Positions 59,388 to 64,000 of a DNA stretch of 64,000 bases are shown piece by piece. The notes under the pieces are model-generated. The model worked only from the letters and a program-made list of their open reading frames with translations, had not been told where the DNA came from and ran no database searches. Within the stretch, counting starts at the first letter, position 1; the number at the start of each line of letters is the position of its first letter. A program made the position numbers and the translations under genes. The stretch is from Druceiella hillmani (lineage: Eukaryota > Arthropoda > Insecta > Lepidoptera > Hepialidae), in NCBI GenBank assembly GCA_039881145.1, contig JAYKKI010000064.1, positions 2,992,501 through 3,056,500 of the forward strand, in the 5' to 3' direction.

Positions 59388-59668
59388 ACAAAAAAAACAA
59401 ATGCGACCACGAACAAATTATTTTAAGAAAAATGAAAAAAAGTGTATTCGGGTGATTTAGAACAAGTTGGTGCTGGACAAAGGATTTAAAACTAATGAGA
59501 ATTAACAAGAACAGCATTACTAATAGCGCCACATCTGGATGATTGCGCTGTAGAATTTCCTATATGAAACAAGTCGGTCGCTCCGTTCTACGCCAGCGAC
59601 ACTCTAGTATACTCTAGTATGAATATACTTCGTGCTATCATTGCGCGTCACTTCTACAAACTGCGAAG
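59388..59668 (-). repeat. Right member of the long inverted repeat pair
   Basis: Reverse complement of 56791-57083, from the poly-A side (AAATTATTTTAAGAAAAATG) through ACAAGTTGGTGCTGGACAAA and CCGTTCTACGCCAGCGACAC to TACTTCGTGCTATCATTGCG. It lies exactly in the gap that interrupts the left arm of the larger palindrome (59331-59671). It therefore may be a separate insertion of the same element rather than the partner end of one transposon. Confidence 0.85.
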
Positions 59669-60289
59669 AAATGTTTGTATACAAATGATATATTTTATTC
59701 GCCTTGACTGATTATAAATTGATTTGTATCGTCAGCGTACGAAAGTGGCTAGTTTAAATATTTGTCGGTTTGTTTTTAAACATATTTAAATTAAACAATG
59801 TATTATGCTAATACATTGTTTTGTACATTTTACTATATTATATGGAATATTTAAATGAATGCGTTTAAAAATTACATGTTAAACTTTATAAATACAATTT
59901 AAACATTAAGTATATATAAATATTAGTATATTAAAATCCTATTATTAACAATTCGTATAATAATATTTTAAAAATTAATTTAGCAATACCACTTATACTT
60001 AGAAAAAAAAACAGAAAAATCGTGCATCGAAATATAAGAAAAAAAGAATAAATGATTCCTTTTATTTATAATACACATACACTTTAAATGAGCCCAAAAC
60101 CAATATTTATACATCAAAAATTATAATAATAATATAAAAATATTGTTCGGACAGTAAAATTTCAAATGAAATATTTCAATATTCAAATCAGGACAAAGGT
60201 ATATTCGGCCCGACAAAGACAATTCATTACAGCACTGCTAGATCTTGCATTAGAGGTGTGCCTATGTTGATGTGATTATGTATCTTTGT

Positions 60290-61010
60290 TGTGATTGGAA
60301 CATTTGAATCTGGATTATTGAAATGTTCTAGAATAGGGATAGGTTTCATTTGGATCATTGACTGTTCCGGAACAGTGATAAGTTTCATTTGGAACATTTG
60401 AATCTGGATCATTGAAATGTTCCGGAACAGTGATAGGTTTCATTTTGAACATTTGAATTTGGATCATTGAAATGTTCTGGAATAGTGATAGGTTTCATTT
60501 GGAACATTTGAATCTGAAATGTTCCAGAACAGTAATAGGTTTCATTTGGAATATTTGAATCTGGATCATTGAAATGTTCTGGAAAAGTGATAGATTTTAT
60601 TTGGAACATTTGAATCTGGATCATTGAAATGTTTCGGAACAGTGATAGGTTTCATTTGGGACATTTGAATCAGGATCATTGAAATGTTCCGAAACAGTGA
60701 TAAGTTTCATTTGGAATATTTGAATCTGGATCATTGAAATGTTCCGGAACAGTGATAGGTTTCATTTGGAACCTTTGAATTTGGATCGTTGAAATGTTCT
60801 GGAACAGATATAAGTTTTATTTAGAACATTTGAATCTGGATCATTGAAATGTTCCGGAACAGTGATAGGCTTCATTTGGAACATTTGAATCTGGATCATT
60901 GAAATGTTTCGTAACAGTGATAGGTTTGATTTGGAACATTTTAATCTGGATCATTGAAATGTTCCGGAACAGTGATAGGTTTCATTTGGAACTTTTGAAA
61001 CTTGACTCTG
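60290..61010. repeat. Minisatellite at the centre of the palindrome, 55-bp unit
   Basis: About 13 units of GGATCATTGAAATGTTCCGG AACAGTGATAGGTTTCATTT GGAACATTTGAATCT, some shortened. The phrase GGATCATTTGGAAC also occurs at the outer edge of the palindrome (61879), hinting that the unit derives from the element's own end. Minus frames of 61 and 71 codons (60227-60624) reflect the repeat only. Confidence 0.92.
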
Positions 61011-61886
61011 GGTGTTCTGCATGGAACAGATACGAAAAGAATGTTTGTATATGGCTACAGTGCATCAACGGTATTTGCGACGGGCCGAATATATCTTTGT
61101 TGTGATAAGAACTGTAAAATATTTAATTTAAAATTTTATTGTCCGGACAGAAAGTGTTAAAAATTAATATTTTCATATTATTATTATAAGTTTTTATTTA
61201 ATGTTTTTATATTATTATTATAAGTTTTTATTTGTTTTATATTTTTATTTTATATTATTATTATAAATTAATATTTTTATATTATTATTATTAGTATAAA
61301 TATTGGTTTTAGGCTCATTAAAGTGCATGTATGTACGAGTACTATAAGTAAAAGGAACTATTTATTTTTTTTTCGGTCTTTTTATGTTTTCTTTTCACAT
61401 CTAAGTGGTATTGGTAAATTAATTTTAAAAAAATTATCACACGAATGGTTAAAACTAGGAGTTTAACATAATTATATTTTAATACTTAATATTTAAACAC
61501 TATATATATATTTAATGTTCCAATGTTTAACATAAAATAATTAAACACTTTAAATTTTAATATTTTATCTAATGTAATAAAAGATACAATACAATATAAT
61601 GATATATTTAATTGCTTAATTTCAATATATTTAAACTTGCTAAGTTCGTATGCTGATTGTAAAAATCAACTAAGCAGTTAGTAATATAATATAAGGCGAA
61701 GAAAATATAATGTTTATATAAACATTTATTTATTTCTCAGTTTGTATCGGGTCGTCCGTATTTCTATCTCACTCATCGAAACGCGTCAGCGGAACAGTGT
61801 TCGCCTTGTTTCTTTTATTCGTTTGGATGTTGTTATGCAATGTTCCATGTGATACGTTTGACATAAGGAAACTGTTTCGGATCATT

Positions 61887-63528
61887 TGGAACACAGCGAT
61901 GTATCGTAACACTGAATCATTTCTGCAAAGATTTACACACGTCTATCTTACATACCCCGCCTCACTGTATGCAATAACACTCTCCGCTGCACCAAAGCAA
62001 AGAATATTATTTATTACTGTGCAAAGAAGCGAGATTCACCTCCCCCCGCCAGTTTAATGTCACCCGCAGATAACGAGTACGATCGAGGGTACACGTTCCT
62101 AGGTTGCCGCTTGCTGCGTGCACGTGTAATTTATACAATTTTGCGACAGTTGGTTGAGTTTAACTTGCGTAATTCAGTATTAATTGATAACTATTTATAA
62201 TAATTCAATATAACGGTTTGTTATTGCGATGTGTACCAGTTCTTAGCAAGAAATAAAATCACTATAGTTAGAAGATTGTTTTGTCTTCATTTTATTGTTT
62301 CTTGTAAATAATTTTGTTTTGTTTCACCAACTTATTTGGTTACTATATATACTTTTATGTCTACAAACTTGTCACTGAGCGGTTATAAATTTCAAACTGT
62401 TCTTAAAAGTCATTGTTTTGTTTGAACGCGATGTGGTTGGGTAAAGTATCCTTGTAGTGTCGGCCATATGCTTATTATATTGTTTTATTATTATCTTTTA
62501 CATGAAGTCTAACCAAGTCAAAAGTAAAACCTAGAAATATTTCAGTGTATCACATTTATAAATAAACTAAATTTATTTTTGTTTCGTTTTTAAGATCCAT
62601 TCTAAGTACCTTTTTTTAAATTTTAGCTTGATGTTATTATTATTATCAAATGCCTTTTACGCAATTAAATGTATAGTGTAAAATGTTTACTTATATAATT
62701 ACATTTTTACAATTAGGAAATAATAAATATATGCGTGCCAGTATAAAGTTACTGCGCCAGCGTGCTAACGAGACAGTCATTCGAATGACGCTATTGGTTA
62801 GAAAGAGATACAGCTATGTTGCTAACGTACAGCGTCAACTCGCTCGATCGGCGCGATTGCCCGTAACGAGCGAGACCGATATGTAGTGATAGTAAATATT
62901 CTTTATCTGCACGCTGCTGACAGCCCTAAATTAATTTACTCACACACACACACACACACACACGGATGCGGATAGGCGAGTGCGTATGTAATAGTGTAGG
63001 CAATTAAATATATTCGCTAGTATCCTCCATACTGTTATGTCCCCTGTCGGGGTGTTACTGAAGTAAGTAATCCTGTAAAAATTAAACCGCATTAAACAGG
63101 GTCGCTTAAAGCGGAGTATTAATGTAGTTTGTATGGCATTTCTATAATCTTTTTATCGACACAACTGCATGGTATAGGTTGGTTGACTGTTCCTCATAAA
63201 GTAGGAAAATTATAAAGACTAGAGAGAACCTAGTTAGTTGTTATAATTTTCCTTTTAATTTCATTATGTATATTACTATTGTGAATACTATTTAGGTATT
63301 TAAAAATTGTGGTGTATTTGGGGTCTGGACAACTAGCTACAACAAAAATGACCACTTTAAAGCTTAACATTTTCTAAAGGATTCCGGTGTCGAGGAAGTG
63401 TTCATAACGGTCTTGGAAATATATTTCAAAAACCTATTCAACGGTAGTCTATACAATTCATAAATCCATGAAAAAAAAATCACTTTTATTTTACATATAG
63501 GGAAGTTAGCCTTAAAAACCATTTTGAA
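61887..63528. other. No gene supported
   Basis: A GC-richer CpG-containing patch at 62735-62885 holds a 67-codon frame (62683-62886) with a basic C-terminal part that I do not recognise. The 86-codon frame at 61797-62057 begins in the palindrome's right arm and is accidental. Otherwise AT-rich. Confidence 0.45.
62939..62964. repeat. (CA)n microsatellite
   Basis: About 12 uninterrupted CA units, just downstream of the GC-richer patch. Confidence 0.95.
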
Positions 63529-64000
63529 ATGAAACTTCTTTAGAATCGTTGTGATTTGAAACTTGATGAAACGAAAATGCGTCACGACAAAGAAATGAGT
63601 GAAGCTTCTTTAGAATTGTTGTGATTTGAAACTCGATGAAACGAAAATGCGTCACGACAAAGAAACATGTGAAGCTTCATTAGAATCGTTGTGATTTGAA
63701 ACTCGATGAAACAAAAATGCATCACGACAAAGAAACATGTGAAGCTTCTTTAGAATCGTTGTGATTTGAAACTCGATGAAACAAAAATGCGTTACGACAA
63801 AGAAACAATTGAAGCTTCTTTAGAATCGTTGTGATTTGAAACTCGATGAAACAAAAATGCGTTACGACAAAGAAACAATTGAAGCTTCTTTAGAATCGTT
63901 GTGATTTGAAACTCGATCAAATAAAAATGCGTCACGACAAAGAAACAAGTAAAGCTTCTTTAGAATCTTTGTTATTTGAAACTATATGAAACGAAAATGC
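63529..64000. repeat. 70-bp tandem array running off the window end
   Basis: GAAGCTTCTTTAGAATCGTT GTGATTTGAAACTCGATGAA ACAAAAATGCGTCACGACAA AGAAACAAGT recurs with landmarks at 63601, 63671, 63741, 63811, 63881 and 63951, an exact 70-bp period. Units at 63741-63950 are nearly identical. The array continues beyond position 64000, so its full size is unknown. Confidence 0.95.

Larger units (their letters stand above)
59195..61886. repeat. Giant imperfect palindrome (about 2.7 kb)
   Basis: Outer arms: 59195-59330 pairs with 61753-61886 (GATCC.AAACAGTTTCGTTATGT, GCGAACACTGTTCCGCTGA, TTTCGATGAGTGAGATA). Inner arms: 59672-60212 pairs with 61080-61745, for example TTTTATTCGCCTTGACTGAT, ATTAATTTAGCAATACCACT, AATGAGCCCAAAACCAATAT and GGTATATTCGGCCCG against their reverse complements. 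Identity is patchy, higher in the outer arms. The left arm is interrupted at about 59331-59671, and the centre is a minisatellite. No protein frame is seen. It could be a foldback-type transposon or an old inverted duplication, and if transcribed it would give a long double-stranded RNA. Confidence 0.8.

Overview
This window looks like gene-poor, AT-rich genomic DNA from an insect, most likely a moth or butterfly (Lepidoptera). The evidence is the repeat content. Several non-LTR retrotransposon fragments, a mellifera-type mariner, hAT elements and Helitron-like elements have ends of the kind abundant in Lepidoptera: a CTAG end behind a GC-rich hairpin, and an end reading ...GAAGTCGTAGGCACAGCTAGT. 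A dispersed repeat with ends like GATTCCGTACC and GACTCGCACTTGG is also present. No intact host protein gene, rRNA or convincing tRNA was found. Almost all short open frames are chance frames in AT-rich or repetitive DNA. The only coding sequence I recognise is transposon debris.

Layout. 1-8 kb: mostly unique AT-rich DNA with short hairpins and a 235-bp tandem repeat (6.2-7.5 kb). 8-16 kb: a hairpin element with a 12-bp flanking duplication, minisatellites of about 22 and 28 bp, a hAT MITE with a perfect 8-bp duplication inside another repeat, and an RTE-like fragment. 15.6-26.1 kb: four same-orientation copies of one non-autonomous Helitron-like element, with a LINE 3' end, a satellite of about 98 bp (17.5-19.8 kb), a hAT relic carrying a BED-finger remnant and an LTR-like block among them. 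26-31.3 kb: a MITE beside (AT)n, a second complete hAT element with a perfect 8-bp duplication, and a second copy of the hairpin element.

31-39.3 kb: unique DNA with some GC-richer islands, a deleted mariner with TA duplication, then three consecutive satellite blocks, including an array whose unit shortens from about 265 to 190 bp and a 91-bp array with one inverted monomer. 39-53 kb: mostly unannotatable AT-rich DNA with a Helitron-like 3' end, hairpin-bearing tandem repeats and two LINE reverse-transcriptase relics. 53-57 kb: the second MITE copy, embedded in (AT)n, then GT/GC microsatellite and an 82-bp tandem array. 56.8-61.9 kb: a pair of inverted repeats of about 280 bp and a very large imperfect palindrome (59195-61886) centred on a 55-bp minisatellite. 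The window ends in a 70-bp tandem array.

The elements do not form a pathway. What can be read is their history: Helitron copies sit inside a hAT element and inside a satellite, a hAT MITE sits inside an older repeat, and one arm of the large palindrome appears to have been interrupted by a later insertion. The best candidates for something undescribed are the hairpin family (8.05 and 30.5 kb), the giant palindrome, and the MITE associated with TA microsatellites.
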